DNA of 58,627 nucleotides from Oscillospiraceae bacterium (lineage in GTDB: Bacteria > Bacillota > Clostridia > Oscillospirales > Oscillospiraceae): assembly GCA_017412765.1 (NCBI GenBank), contig JAFPWN010000071.1:1-58627 (forward strand), written 5' to 3'. The notes below the pieces were generated by a model. It was not told the origin of the DNA, searched no databases, and saw only the letters and a program-made list of their open reading frames with translations. Positions 33,894-42,127 of this stretch are shown piece after piece (the stretch's first letter is position 1; the number at the start of each line of letters is the position of its first letter). The position numbers were made by a program, and so were the translations under genes.

Positions 33894-35066
33894 ATGGATT
33901 ACGCTTCCGCTTCACTCGAAAAGCACTATGAATGGAAGGGAAAGATCGAGGTCACGACCCGCGCTCCCCTCGACTCCGCCGAGGCTCTGAGCCTTGCCTA
34001 TACGCCGGGAGTTGCTCAGCCCTGTCTTGAGATCAAAAATGATATAAACAAATCCTATGAGCTGACCCGCCGCTGGAACACAGTCGCTGTCATCACCGAC
34101 GGCACGGCTGTGCTCGGACTCGGAGATATAGGTCCCGAAGCCGGTATGCCCGTCATGGAGGGAAAATGCGCGCTTTTCAAGGGCTTCGGCGGCGTTGACG
34201 CGATCCCGCTGTGCATAAGAAGCAAGGACGTGGACACGATAGTATCCACTGTTTCGATGCTCCTCGGCTCATTCGGCGGCGTCAACCTCGAGGATATCTC
34301 GGCGCCGCGCTGCTTTGAGATCGAAAACCGCCTCAAGGAGATATCCGATATCCCGATATTCCACGACGATCAGCACGGCACCGCTGTAGTCGTTGCCGCC
34401 GCCGTCATCAACGCGCTCAAGGTCACGGGAAAGAAGCTCTCCGAGCTGAAGGCGGTCTTTTCCGGCGCAGGCGCGGCTGGTACCGCGATATTCAGGTTAT
34501 TGTGGAAAATGGGCCTGAAAAACGCAGTTCTCTGCGATATTAACGGCGTCATCTGCCCCGGCAGACCCGATCTTGAAAGCGATAAATATCTCGCTGAGCT
34601 TGCCGATATGACGAAGCCCACAGTCCGAGGCGGACTGAAAGAGGCGCTCGTCGGCGCAGACCTCTTTATCGGCGTTTCCGCGCCGAATCTCGTGACTGAG
34701 GAGATGGTTAAGTCCATGGCGCAGGATCCTATCATTTTCGCTATGGCAAACCCTGTGCCAGAGATAATGCCGGACGCGGCGAAGGCCGCCGGAGCCGCCG
34801 TAGTCGGCACCGGGCGAAGCGATTATCCGAATCAGATAAACAACGTCCTCTGCTTTCCCGGAATCTTCCGCGGCGCTCTTGACGTCCGGGCGAGCGAAAT
34901 AAACGACGAGATGAAGATCGCCGCCGCGAACGCCCTCGCGGAGCTTGTCGGTGACGAGCTTGACTCAGAGCACATACTTCCGAAGGCTTTTGACCCGCGC
35001 GTCTGCGGCGCTGTCGCCACGGCAGCCGCCGAAGCCGCAAGAAAAACGGGAGTCGCAAGGATATAA
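33894..35066 (+). CDS. NAD(P)-dependent malic enzyme
   Basis: A 390-residue cytosolic enzyme that decarboxylates malate to pyruvate. AYTPGVAQPC near 30, TDGTAVLGLGDIGP near 70, FHDDQHGTAVV near 150 and the dinucleotide-binding FSGAGAAGTAI near 185 match the short bacterial form without the phosphotransacetylase tail. The RBS is AAGGAGG. A hairpin terminator, then repeat copy C, follow. Confidence 0.95.
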   Translation: MDYASASLEKHYEWKGKIEVTTRAPLDSAEALSLAYTPGVAQPCLEIKNDINKSYELTRRWNTVAVITDGTAVLGLGDIGPEAGMPVMEGKCALFKGFGGVDAIPLCIRSKDVDTIVSTVSMLLGSFGGVNLEDISAPRCFEIENRLKEISDIPIFHDDQHGTAVVVAAAVINALKVTGKKLSELKAVFSGAGAAGTAIFRLLWKMGLKNAVLCDINGVICPGRPDLESDKYLAELADMTKPTVRGGLKEALVGADLFIGVSAPNLVTEEMVKSMAQDPIIFAMANPVPEIMPDAAKAAGAAVVGTGRSDYPNQINNVLCFPGIFRGALDVRASEINDEMKIAAANALAELVGDELDSEHILPKAFDPRVCGAVATAAAEAARKTGVARI

Positions 35067-35077
35067 AGGCAAAAAAC

Positions 35078-35103
35078 GAGCCGGTTCACAATGAACCGGC
35101 TCA
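35078..35103 (+). terminator. terminator hairpin after the malic enzyme (left copy)
   Basis: GAGCCGGTTCA/TGAACCGGCTC with loop CAA. The following U-tract is absent because repeat copy C begins here. Confidence 0.7.
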
Positions 35104-35264
35104 ATGCGTCGACAAAGTCTCCGCATCGAACATATTTTGCGCTCTCTGAGCGCAAAATATGACGCCTGCGGGCGGATTATGCGACGTGAAGGGGCCTCTC
35201 GGCCGGCCCCTTCACAGATCCCCGCCTCCTTTATCCAACGCTTTTTCCTTTTTGTCTACAGTCT
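35104..35264 (+). repeat. 161-bp palindromic element, copy C
   Basis: Runs ATGCGTCGAC to GTCTACAGTCT and is nearly identical to copy B. The flanks carry an exact 26-bp direct duplication (35078-35103 and 35265-35290) consisting of the terminator hairpin. Confidence 0.92.
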
Positions 35265-35290
35265 GAGCCGGTTCACAATGAACCGGCTCA
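35265..35290. terminator. terminator hairpin after the malic enzyme (right copy)
   Basis: Exact direct copy of 35078-35103, here followed by GATTTTAC on the plus strand. It lies 4 bp from the rlmA stop on the minus strand and may serve both genes. Confidence 0.7.
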
Positions 35291-35294
35291 GATT

Positions 35295-36104
35295 TTACAC
35301 TTTTTTCAGAACAAAAACGCAGAACGCGGCTTCGGTCTCAAGCGTCTCGAGCGAAAGAAGCTTCGCCTGATCCTCCCTGCCCGTTTTGTAGTAGTATGGC
35401 GTCATCCTGAAAAGCTCGGATATGTCCTCATTCGACGTAAGCGAGAGAGCGTATCTCAGCTCGGCGCGCTCAGCAAGCGTGAAGCCCTCGGGATCGTACC
35501 GCGCCGGAGGATTCAGATATGGCTCATCGTAGACAGCCTTTTTCAGCCCGAGCAGGTGCTCCTCCATGGGAACTGCGCGGATAAGGTACCCCCCGCTTCT
35601 CATAACGCGGCGAAACTCGCTCACCGCATCCGGCGCGAAAATGCTCAGAACGATGTCGCAGCTGTTATCCTGAACGGGAAGCGAGCTGACGGAAGCCACG
35701 GCAAGCTCAAGGCCGGCTCTTCTCTTCGCCGCCTCTATGATCGCCTCTTTCGAGATATCGACACCGACTACGCTGCTCTGCGGAAGCGACGCTTTGACTG
35801 ACGCAGTGTACCACCCCTCGCCGCAGCCGGCGTCGAGGATGTGGGCGTTCGGCGAGCCGTATTTGACGCATTTATCGCAGATAAGCTGCAAAAGCGGCTC
35901 ATAATAGCCCTTTTCAAGAAAGCTTTTGCGCGAGAGTACCATTTCCCTGTCGTCGCCGTGGCGTTTTGACGACGGAGCGTTCGACATAAGAAGATTTACG
36001 TATCCCTGTCTTGCCCTGTCATATGAGTGACCGTTCTGACATCTGAGGGAGTTTCCCACGTCCCACAATACTTCTTTACATTTCGGGCAGCAAAGCTTCG
36101 GCAT
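35295..36104 (-). CDS. rlmA: 23S rRNA (guanine-N1)-methyltransferase RlmA-type
   Basis: A 269-residue SAM-dependent enzyme. The N-terminal zinc ribbon (CCPKC, then C and H in RCQNGHSYDRA) and the GYVNLLM box are characteristic of RlmA. The SAM motif LDAGCGEGWY is near residue 95. It methylates a guanine in 23S rRNA helix 35 (G745 or G748 depending on subtype, which I cannot decide). Monocistronic or paired with the hydrolase gene 18 bp upstream. Confidence 0.9.
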   Translation of the reverse strand: MPKLCCPKCKEVLWDVGNSLRCQNGHSYDRARQGYVNLLMSNAPSSKRHGDDREMVLSRKSFLEKGYYEPLLQLICDKCVKYGSPNAHILDAGCGEGWYTASVKASLPQSSVVGVDISKEAIIEAAKRRAGLELAVASVSSLPVQDNSCDIVLSIFAPDAVSEFRRVMRSGGYLIRAVPMEEHLLGLKKAVYDEPYLNPPARYDPEGFTLAERAELRYALSLTSNEDISELFRMTPYYYKTGREDQAKLLSLETLETEAAFCVFVLKKV

Positions 36105-36122
36105 TAGATCATATCCTTATTC

Positions 36123-37094
36123 TTATTTCAGCGCCTCTCTTATAAAGCTCTCGACCCCGGCAAGATATTCATCGGCGTACATGCTGTCATCGGCGTGTAT
36201 CGCTCCGTCAAAGAGGTCAAGCCGGACGTTCTCCGCGCCGTAGCGCGCGATAAGCGCCCTCTCCATGTCAAGAGTCTGCTGAGTCGGAACGGTTATATCC
36301 GCGTTTCCGACGACGAGAAGCGTTTTGAGCGACGGATTCGCCGCGGTGTTTTCCGCTATGTTCTGCACAGAGGCGGCGAGGACGTCCTCCTCCGTCCAGT
36401 CTGCGTAGTTCTTTCTCAGCCAATACTCCTCGCAGGAATTATAACCCCCGAGGTGCCCGTTTGTCCAGCTGTTTGCGATATCGCGTATCCATTTCGGCAC
36501 GCCCTGAGCGATAAACTGCTCCTCTGCCGCCCTGAGGTCATATGCTCCGTAATAGCTCACGAGTACCGCGATGTTCGCGCCCGTTTCGGTAAGCGCTTCG
36601 CGCGTTGCGAGGTGTCCGCCCGCGCTCTCGCCCCAGATAACGATTTTGTCCGCGTCAAAGCCGAATCTCTCTGCGTTGTCGGCGAGGTAATTGACAGCCG
36701 CGCTCACGTCGTCGCAGGCGGCGGGAAACGGCGATTCATCGGCAAGGCGGTAGTTCACGCTCGCGCAGGCAAAGCCGCGGTCGCGGAAATAGCGGTAATA
36801 GAACTGCGCCGGGCGCGACTGCGCGTCGTTCATGATAAAGCCGCCGCCGTGAATCATTACGAAAAGCTGCGGTCTTTCCACGCCGGACGGAACGTAGAGG
36901 TCGATATACTGCGCCTCGCTCTCGCCGTAAAAAACTCTTTCATAACTGCCGCCAGCCCAGACCTCCGAGGTATCGAGCTCGATGTGCGGCGGAAACATAT
37001 TGTGCATAAGCGTCCAGACGAGTCTGTGATTCAGCCCGAGCGTTACTGCGATCACAAGTATGACCGCGATCAGAATTATCTGCCACTCTTTCAT
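36123..37094 (-). CDS. alpha/beta hydrolase (BD-FAE/HSL-like carboxylesterase)
   Basis: A 323-residue protein starting at ATG 37094 (AAAGGA 9 nt upstream). An N-terminal membrane anchor (about 4-25) precedes the hydrolase. The oxyanion box HGGGF is near 90, the nucleophile GESAGG near 165, and the C-terminal Asp and His (DGAIHADD) complete the triad. It probably faces outside and de-esterifies acylated carbohydrates or similar esters. The stop codon of the upstream esterase is 1 bp from its start, so the two are coupled. Confidence 0.82.
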   Translation of the reverse strand: MKEWQIILIAVILVIAVTLGLNHRLVWTLMHNMFPPHIELDTSEVWAGGSYERVFYGESEAQYIDLYVPSGVERPQLFVMIHGGGFIMNDAQSRPAQFYYRYFRDRGFACASVNYRLADESPFPAACDDVSAAVNYLADNAERFGFDADKIVIWGESAGGHLATREALTETGANIAVLVSYYGAYDLRAAEEQFIAQGVPKWIRDIANSWTNGHLGGYNSCEEYWLRKNYADWTEEDVLAASVQNIAENTAANPSLKTLLVVGNADITVPTQQTLDMERALIARYGAENVRLDLFDGAIHADDSMYADEYLAGVESFIREALK

Positions 37095-37095
37095 T

Positions 37096-38364
37096 TCAGA
37101 ATATCCTTTGAAGAAGATTATAGAGCGCAAGGTGCCAGTTTCCCTGAGAGTGATAGCGCATCGGAAAAACGTCGAAATCCGTGTTCACACCGGTCGTAAG
37201 GCGGTCTTCGAGCGCAGTAAGTCCCGCGTTGTCCTGACACTGGCGCGGCAGCGCGAAGTCAAAGGCTCCGCTCGTTATATAGAGATAGTTAATAGGATAA
37301 TCACGCATTTCATCGGAGCGGATCGTCTTTTCAAAGTACTCCGCGTCAGTTCTGCTGCCGGAAAAGGTCCCGAACCACGAAAAATAGTCGAGCGAGCCGC
37401 AGAATGCCGAGTGATATGTCGTAACCGCGCCGCGCGAAAGACCGGCGAACGCTCTGTGATCGCGGCTCAGCCTGAAGCCCTCGTCGTCAATCGAATCGGC
37501 GTAGGTCGAATACTTCGATTCGACAGCCGGCATAAGGTCGTTTCGCAGCTCCTCGCGGAAGGAGTAGGTCAGCGCGTCAAGCCCGTCCATACAGTCGTCC
37601 TCAACGTAAAAGGTCGGCGTTACGATGATGAGCGGCTCTATCTCCCCTTTTGCGATGAGATTATCTACCATCGTCTTGTTCCACGAATAGGTGCTGAGCC
37701 AGTAGTTTTCATCGTCGCCGGTGCCGTGCATGAGGTATAGTATATTGTACTCTTTCGCCGCGTCGTAGCCGTAGGGCAGGTAGACGAGCGCGCGCTTTGT
37801 GACTGCGCGGCTGTCTGTCGCGTAGGCCTTAGTTTCGTAGACAAGCTCCTCAAGCGTGCCGGGCTTGTCGCACTCAGCAGAATCGAACTGCGCCGGTACT
37901 GCCCACATAGTATGCTGAGCGCGGCCGGCGGCGCCTTTATCGACAGCTGTAAAGTAACCCCAGGAGCCGAGGCAGAGCGCGAGCACGAGCGCGGCTGAAA
38001 CGCACTCAGCAAGCGGGGGCTTGTTTATTCGCTCTTTTTTCCACAGCATCAGTCCCGTTCCCGCAAGCGCGGCGGCAGTTCCTGCCGCGCCCTCGATCCA
38101 GAAGGCGAAGTTATAAGCGGTAGTTTCGGAATAATTCGTCATATTCCCGAGTACGAAGCCGAAAATCGCCGTCAGAACGTGAAGAAAAGGCATTCTGCCG
38201 CGATAAGCCGCAAGCGCGGCGAGCACGTAGAGCGCCTGAACCGCGAGCATCGTGACTGCCGCGGCAAGAGAGCCTATCACGAGATAGCCGAGCGCGAGCC
38301 ACACCGCGCAGACGGCGATCATTACAAGTGCGACGAGGTCAATTTTATCGGTTAAATTTTTCAT
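37096..38364 (-). CDS. membrane-anchored esterase (CE1/esterase-D-like)
   Basis: A 422-residue protein from ATG 38364; the longer frame would start inside the upstream terminator. Residues about 8-150 hold five membrane segments. About 170-420 are an esterase-D/feruloyl-esterase-like domain: VYLPYGYD, LMHGTGDDE, the nucleophile GLSRGA and a C-terminal His in RYHSQGNWHLAL. By fold and context (GH3, second hydrolase) it may release acyl or feruloyl groups from plant polysaccharides. The substrate is inferred. Confidence 0.8.
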   Translation of the reverse strand: MKNLTDKIDLVALVMIAVCAVWLALGYLVIGSLAAAVTMLAVQALYVLAALAAYRGRMPFLHVLTAIFGFVLGNMTNYSETTAYNFAFWIEGAAGTAAALAGTGLMLWKKERINKPPLAECVSAALVLALCLGSWGYFTAVDKGAAGRAQHTMWAVPAQFDSAECDKPGTLEELVYETKAYATDSRAVTKRALVYLPYGYDAAKEYNILYLMHGTGDDENYWLSTYSWNKTMVDNLIAKGEIEPLIIVTPTFYVEDDCMDGLDALTYSFREELRNDLMPAVESKYSTYADSIDDEGFRLSRDHRAFAGLSRGAVTTYHSAFCGSLDYFSWFGTFSGSRTDAEYFEKTIRSDEMRDYPINYLYITSGAFDFALPRQCQDNAGLTALEDRLTTGVNTDFDVFPMRYHSQGNWHLALYNLLQRIF

Positions 38365-38377
38365 TGTTCCACCCCGC

Positions 38378-38409
38378 AAAAAAGGCGGCGGAGATACCGC
38401 CGCCTTTTT
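38378..38409 (-). terminator. terminator between the small membrane protein and the esterase
   Basis: GGCGGCGG/CCGCCGCC stem with loop TATCT (minus strand) followed by TTTTTT. It separates the GH3/membrane-protein unit from the two esterase genes, at least partly. Confidence 0.88.
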
Positions 38410-38419
38410 AATCATACGA

Positions 38420-38815
38420 TCACTGCTTTTTCGTTACGCCCGTAAAGGACGCGACCAGACCGAGGATCCACGTCACGCAGGCAAACACTGCAAATACTAT
38501 GTAGCCCGTGAGGTTGGACTGGGGGTTGAGTCCGGCGTAGACGAGAGCGATCTCGTTTACCATCGGCGCGATGGAAACGCCGAGCGCAGCCATAGCGACG
38601 AGAGTGTGAACGACAACTACGATATTGGGAATTTCCTTGCCGAGCTTCAGCGCGAGGGCGAGAGCCGCAGCGCCGAGAACGGCGGCAATAACGAGAAGAA
38701 CGTAGGTCGTGCCGTTTTTGAGAAGAGCAAAATTGTAGAGGATCGCGGCTACGATGCTCAGAACGGTTGACGCGCAGACAAGCGCGAAGCCGACGATAGA
38801 AACCTTATCTTTCAT
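38420..38815 (-). CDS. small four-segment membrane protein
   Basis: A 131-residue protein with four hydrophobic stretches (about 7-28, 38-58, 66-86, 105-125) and a short KKQ tail. No recognisable family motif. It sits 17 bp after the GH3 beta-glucosidase and shares its transcript, ending at a strong terminator, so it may be an accessory membrane partner of that enzyme. Confidence 0.7.
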   Translation of the reverse strand: MKDKVSIVGFALVCASTVLSIVAAILYNFALLKNGTTYVLLVIAAVLGAAALALALKLGKEIPNIVVVVHTLVAMAALGVSIAPMVNEIALVYAGLNPQSNLTGYIVFAVFACVTWILGLVASFTGVTKKQ

Positions 38816-38832
38816 TATTCATTCCCTCCTTC

Positions 38833-41800
38833 TCAGTTTTCCTTCTGCTTTTTGCAGAGGTCTACGACGTAGAGCGCGCAGAGAGCGACTGCCGCGACGC
38901 CGAATACTACGTCAGCGGCGATAACGGTGATCTCCCACCACGGGAAGGTGCGGACGATGCGGGTATCGCTCGTGATGCCGTTCATAGTGTTGGAATTGGC
39001 GAAGGTGTAAAGATCATACTTGAGCATCTGCTTGAGCTCCTCCTGGAAGGCGGTATCCTTCTGGATCTTCTTGAGATTGTCAGCGCTCGTAGCAGAGCCG
39101 ATGACGGAGGACTCGTAAGCGGTAGAGGTAAGGCATCCGCCGCCGCCCGCGAGGGTGACGTCGCGCCAGTTCATGTACTCGGGGCCGTTGATCATATCGG
39201 TGATGACGTAGCCGGTGTAGCCCCACTCATTGCGGAGGATTTCGGTGAGAAGTCCTCTGTGCGCGCCGGCATAGACGGTGCCGAGGCGGTTGAACGCGGT
39301 CATAACGCCCTGAGCGTAGTTGCCCTCAAGGCAGCCCTGGAAGCCGCGGAGCTCGTTCTCACGGGCGCCCTGCTCGGTGATGAAGGTCGAGGTGCCGGAG
39401 CGGTTAGCCTCCTGATGGTTGAGAGCGAAGTGCTTCGGCTCCATCATAAGGCCCTTGGACTTGCCGCCCTTGCAGACAGCGACGCCGAGGATATTGGTGA
39501 GCATGGAGTCCTCGGAATAGTACTCGTGGTTGCGGGAGTTGTAGGTAGCTCTGTGGTTATTGAGGCCCGGTCCGAAGATGGAGCAGGCGTTGGACCAGAG
39601 GCTGTCCTCGCCCATAAGCTCGCCCTCGCGCTCAACGAGCTCTACGTTGAAGGTCGCTGCGACAACGGGCTCGGTCGGGAAGGTCGGCATCTGCCACATG
39701 GCGTAGGGGTTATCAGCGCCGACGTAGGTCGGCTCGTCCTTCTCGCTCTCGGACCAGTTGACGGCGTAGCCGGGGACCTGATCGGAAACGAAGCCGACAG
39801 GGCCGTCGTAAGCGGTAACGGCGTGAAGTCCGATGGAGTTGATCGGATCGAAGTTATCGCCGGATCTCTCCATGAAGTTGACCGCCTCTTCAAGAGTTAT
39901 GTTCTCAATGAGCATATCCCAGAGGGGATCGTCAAGCGCGACCGCGCCCTGATAATTGCCGTTCTCGTCGAACTGAACGAGGTCGATAAGTCTGAGGCCG
40001 TTGTTTGCGCCCCAGGTGAGACCGGAGCCGTTCTCGGTAAGCTCATAGACCTGGTTGTGGAGGTTCTTGAGCATAGCGTCGTTTGCGGTAACGCCCCAGG
40101 TGCCGTGCCAGCCCTTGGACCAGTCGGCGCGGGTGAAGTACTCAGCGGTGCCGGGAAGAAGCTTGTTGATGTCGCCGTCCTGAAGCTCGTTCTGAACGCC
40201 GACGGAATAGGTCTCGATGTCCTTGTTGGCAACGGAAACCTTCTTTGCGCGGTTCATGTCGATGACGTCGGTATCGGCAGTCTTCTCAAGGGAATCGGTA
40301 TTGCCCTGCTTGAGCGCGATGACGTTGTTGATGGCCTCGTGAGCGCCGTTGCCGATGGCAAAGTAGTAATCGCCGGCGTCGAGCACCCACGCGCCTGCGG
40401 TGCCGTCCGCCTTGACTGCGTTCTCATCGTAGGAAGCGACGTACTTTGCGTCAAATTCCACGGTGACGGTCTCGGATGCGCCGGGCTCGAGAACGCCGGT
40501 CTTGGCAAAGCCGATGAGCTGGATGGCGCTCTTCTCAAGTCCGCCTGCGGTGTACGGAGACTGTACGTAGAGCTGAACGACGTCCTTGCCGGCACTCGAG
40601 CCGGTGTTGGTGACTTTTACGACAGCCTTGCTCTCGCCGCCGATGTTGAAGTCAACGGACTGGAATTCCTGGTCAAAGGTGGTGTAGGAAAGACCGTAGC
40701 CGAACGGATAGGTCACTTCCTCAGCATAGTTCCAGTAAGCGCGGCCGCCGGTCGCGCCGGCGCCGGTAGTGGCGTTGCCCTGACCGAGAACAGCGTCCTC
40801 ATAGCGTGTCTCATAGTACTTATAGCCGACGTAGATGCCCTCGGACTCGACTATGTACCAGTTGCCCTTGTCGTTTGCCGGGTCGATGTCCTCGTTGGTG
40901 TAGAAGAAAAGTCCGAAGTTCTGCATGGCGGGTGCAGAGGTGGAATCGACAGCGTAGGTGTCGGAGATGTGACCGGAGGGATTTACCTCGCCGGCGAGAA
41001 CGTCCGCAACGCCGCGGAAGCCGTAGGCGCCGGGAAGACCCGCCCAGACGATAGCGGAGATGCCGTCGTCCTGCTTAAGATCCTCAAGCTCCATGGTAAC
41101 GTCGGCGTTGACTACGACGATGACCTTGCCGTTGGAGTTAGCCTTGGCAAGATCGATCATCGCCTTTTCGTAATCGGAAAGGCCCATCGGGCGCTCAAAG
41201 TTGTCGCCGTTCGGATCCTTCATCGTGGAAACAGCGTAGTCGGAAGCCTCGGAGGAGTCGCGGGAGAGGAAAACGATTGCCGCAGTATCCTTGGCAGCGT
41301 TCAGAGCCGCGTCGGTATAGAGGTTAGCGGGAAGCTCGCCGATGATGTAGCTGTCGGCAGTCTCGAACATCGGCCAGAACACGGGGATAAGGCTGTGTCC
41401 CGGAACCTCCTGGCCGAAGAACGCCGCCTTGCGGTAGAAGGGCTTTGCCGCGTCGGAGTTGTAGAGAGCGAGCATCTCCTCGTTTACGGAGAAGCCGAGC
41501 TCACGCATAGCGTCAACGAGGGTTATGGTCTGCTGACCGGCCTCATAGTTGACGGAAGTGGTGGAGCCGATAAGTCCGCCGAAGGTCGGGGCGATTACGT
41601 TAAGTCCCCAGAAGGTGACCTTGTCGCCGGTCTTGGAAAGGGGCAGCGCGCCGTTGTTCTTGAAAAGAACGGTACCCTCGTCGCTGATCTCGCGGGCGAG
41701 AGCCTCTTTAGCGTCGATGACCTCCTTGAGGGTCTTGAACTCGGACTCGAAATAGATACCGTCGCCGGTGGACTCGCCGGTCTTCTGGATCGTATAGCTC

Positions 41801-41931
41801 GAGGTACCGAGGAAGGAATTGATCTTGCCTGCGTTCGCTTCAGCTATCGAAGTGCCGAAAAGGAGCAGCACAAAGATAGAGGCGAGAAGAGCCGCAAGAC
41901 CGCGCTTTAAGCCTAATTTTCTGCTTTTCAT
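38833..41931 (-). CDS. GH3 beta-glucosidase, permuted domain order, membrane-anchored
   Basis: A 1032-residue protein from ATG 41931 (GGAGG 6 nt upstream). An N-terminal hydrophobic segment (about 12-32) is followed by the alpha/beta sandwich normally found second (DEGTVLFKNNGALPLS), a fibronectin-like domain near 400-520, and only then the TIM barrel (KHFALNHQEANR near 880; nucleophile Asp in YVITDM near 955). A C-terminal membrane segment (about 1000-1020) precedes KKQKEN. This reversed order is known in rumen GH3 enzymes. The two anchors suggest it is held at the outer membrane face, cleaving beta-glucosides or xylosides. Confidence 0.9.
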   Translation of the reverse strand: MKSRKLGLKRGLAALLASIFVLLLFGTSIAEANAGKINSFLGTSSYTIQKTGESTGDGIYFESEFKTLKEVIDAKEALAREISDEGTVLFKNNGALPLSKTGDKVTFWGLNVIAPTFGGLIGSTTSVNYEAGQQTITLVDAMRELGFSVNEEMLALYNSDAAKPFYRKAAFFGQEVPGHSLIPVFWPMFETADSYIIGELPANLYTDAALNAAKDTAAIVFLSRDSSEASDYAVSTMKDPNGDNFERPMGLSDYEKAMIDLAKANSNGKVIVVVNADVTMELEDLKQDDGISAIVWAGLPGAYGFRGVADVLAGEVNPSGHISDTYAVDSTSAPAMQNFGLFFYTNEDIDPANDKGNWYIVESEGIYVGYKYYETRYEDAVLGQGNATTGAGATGGRAYWNYAEEVTYPFGYGLSYTTFDQEFQSVDFNIGGESKAVVKVTNTGSSAGKDVVQLYVQSPYTAGGLEKSAIQLIGFAKTGVLEPGASETVTVEFDAKYVASYDENAVKADGTAGAWVLDAGDYYFAIGNGAHEAINNVIALKQGNTDSLEKTADTDVIDMNRAKKVSVANKDIETYSVGVQNELQDGDINKLLPGTAEYFTRADWSKGWHGTWGVTANDAMLKNLHNQVYELTENGSGLTWGANNGLRLIDLVQFDENGNYQGAVALDDPLWDMLIENITLEEAVNFMERSGDNFDPINSIGLHAVTAYDGPVGFVSDQVPGYAVNWSESEKDEPTYVGADNPYAMWQMPTFPTEPVVAATFNVELVEREGELMGEDSLWSNACSIFGPGLNNHRATYNSRNHEYYSEDSMLTNILGVAVCKGGKSKGLMMEPKHFALNHQEANRSGTSTFITEQGARENELRGFQGCLEGNYAQGVMTAFNRLGTVYAGAHRGLLTEILRNEWGYTGYVITDMINGPEYMNWRDVTLAGGGGCLTSTAYESSVIGSATSADNLKKIQKDTAFQEELKQMLKYDLYTFANSNTMNGITSDTRIVRTFPWWEITVIAADVVFGVAAVALCALYVVDLCKKQKEN

Positions 41932-42007
41932 TTCATACCTCCGTAAATATAAAGTACCGCTTGAAGATCCTCTTTTCTCCAAGTTAGCTTTGATTATAGC
42001 TTAATTG

Positions 42008-42063
42008 GTCAGCGCCGCTGACATTTTGGCACAGATTGCGTCTGCCGAGGCACAACTGACACA
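42008..42063. promoter_or_regulatory. possible operator upstream of the GH3 gene
   Basis: A perfect 15-bp palindrome GTCAGCGCCGCTGAC (42008-42022) is followed by GGCACAGAT and GGCACAACT, direct repeats 21 bp apart start to start. That is the spacing of LytTR-type sites, and a LytTR regulator is encoded next door. A TATAAT (minus) near 42001-41996 may be the -10. The sequence match to LytTR consensus is only partial. Confidence 0.35.
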
Positions 42064-42127
42064 GATTTTTGTGCAAATTAATTAAAATAGACCCGAGATT
42101 TTCTCTCAGGTCTATAATATTGACGAT

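Noticed and set aside
25714-35264. Small conserved peptides encoded in the 161-bp repeats
   Set aside because: Similar short frames appear only because the repeat sequence is the same. They lack ribosome sites and are dictated by the palindromes.
39259-41910. 883-codon open frame on the plus strand opposite the GH3 gene
   Set aside because: It is a shadow of the minus-strand GH3 gene: low-complexity Val/Gly/Ala composition, no ribosome site, no family motif, while the opposite strand has clear catalytic boxes.
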